Source: Chloroflexota bacterium (lineage in GTDB: Bacteria > Chloroflexota > Anaerolineae > Caldilineales > Caldilineaceae). From it: 12,489 nt of DNA. Of this stretch, positions 12,478 through 12,489 are shown in pieces. A program made the position numbers and the translations under genes. Under the pieces are notes generated by a model, which did not search any database, was not told where the DNA came from, and saw only the letters and a list, made by a program, of their open reading frames with translations. Location: NCBI GenBank assembly GCA_003577005.1, contig QEUW01000230.1, positions 1 through 12,489 on the forward strand, written 5' to 3'. Every line of letters begins with the position of its first letter. Position 1 is the stretch's first letter.

Positions 12478-12489
12478 GCTATTGTTGGG

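Larger units (their letters stand above)
12147..12489. other. 343-bp right-end region without a gene
   Basis: It holds a nested inverted repeat just after ndh (12202-12327), a small palindrome and promoter (12346-12398), an operator-like dyad (12404-12419) and an intrinsic terminator (12445-12477). No protein-coding frame is convincing. A downstream gene may begin after 12489. Confidence 0.7.

Noticed and set aside
1..12489. CRISPR array, tRNA or rRNA genes, integrase or transposase genes
   Set aside because: No regularly spaced repeats, no clover-leaf with conserved tRNA bases and no DDE, HUH or recombinase motifs were seen on either strand.

Overview
The window looks like a bacterial chromosomal segment, probably from a Chloroflexota lineage (Anaerolineae/Caldilinea-like). 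That placement is an inference from gene style: small membrane CPBP proteases, DUF2306 and DUF4260 proteins, anchored alpha/beta hydrolases with a TYQ-IATARD neck, and a type II NADH dehydrogenase. No rRNA, tRNA or phylogenetic marker is present to confirm it.

Layout. Positions 1-3503 form a tight plus-strand operon: a CPBP intramembrane protease, a 130-residue protein resembling only the C-terminal half of a SAM methyltransferase (ATGA overlap), and a penicillin-acylase-family lipoprotein behind a strong AAGGAGG site. The operon ends at a 24-bp perfect inverted repeat. A small DUF4260 membrane protein follows (3671-4039). It converges on a minus-strand Phd/YefM-RelE/ParE-like toxin-antitoxin pair (4064-4571). 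Next come a membrane-anchored amidohydrolase (4876-5904), a long palindrome, and a chimeric hydrolase (6066-7112) that joins the first half of an alpha/beta hydrolase in frame to the last part of a serine beta-lactamase-family protein. After a 445-bp gap holding repeats come a second CPBP protease (7558-8367), a DUF2306 membrane protein (8507-9154), an intact alpha/beta hydrolase paralogous to the chimera's N-terminal half (9279-10364), and a coupled 70-residue protein (10361-10573). The last gene is a type II NADH dehydrogenase (10872-12146).

The genes read as an accessory neighbourhood of envelope-associated hydrolases and small membrane proteins, not as one pathway. Many products have a lipobox, an N-terminal anchor or several membrane segments, so most probably act at or outside the cytoplasmic membrane. 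Duplications (two CPBP genes, two related hydrolases, a repeated 67-nt segment), truncations and several palindromic elements indicate past rearrangement.

The non-coding DNA is richer than the genes suggest. The NADH dehydrogenase has a TATAAT box followed by a perfect TTGTGA-N6-TCACAA site of CRP type. The right end carries a strong promoter (TTGACT, 17 nt, TATTAT) that reaches an intrinsic terminator after about 70 nt, so it may encode a small RNA or an attenuated leader. Two segments (7196-7376 and about 10570-10718) look like small palindromic, MITE-like elements. I do not see a CRISPR array, a recognisable transposase or an obvious new defence operon. The best candidates for novelty are the chimeric hydrolase, the terminal short transcription unit and the CRP-like control site.
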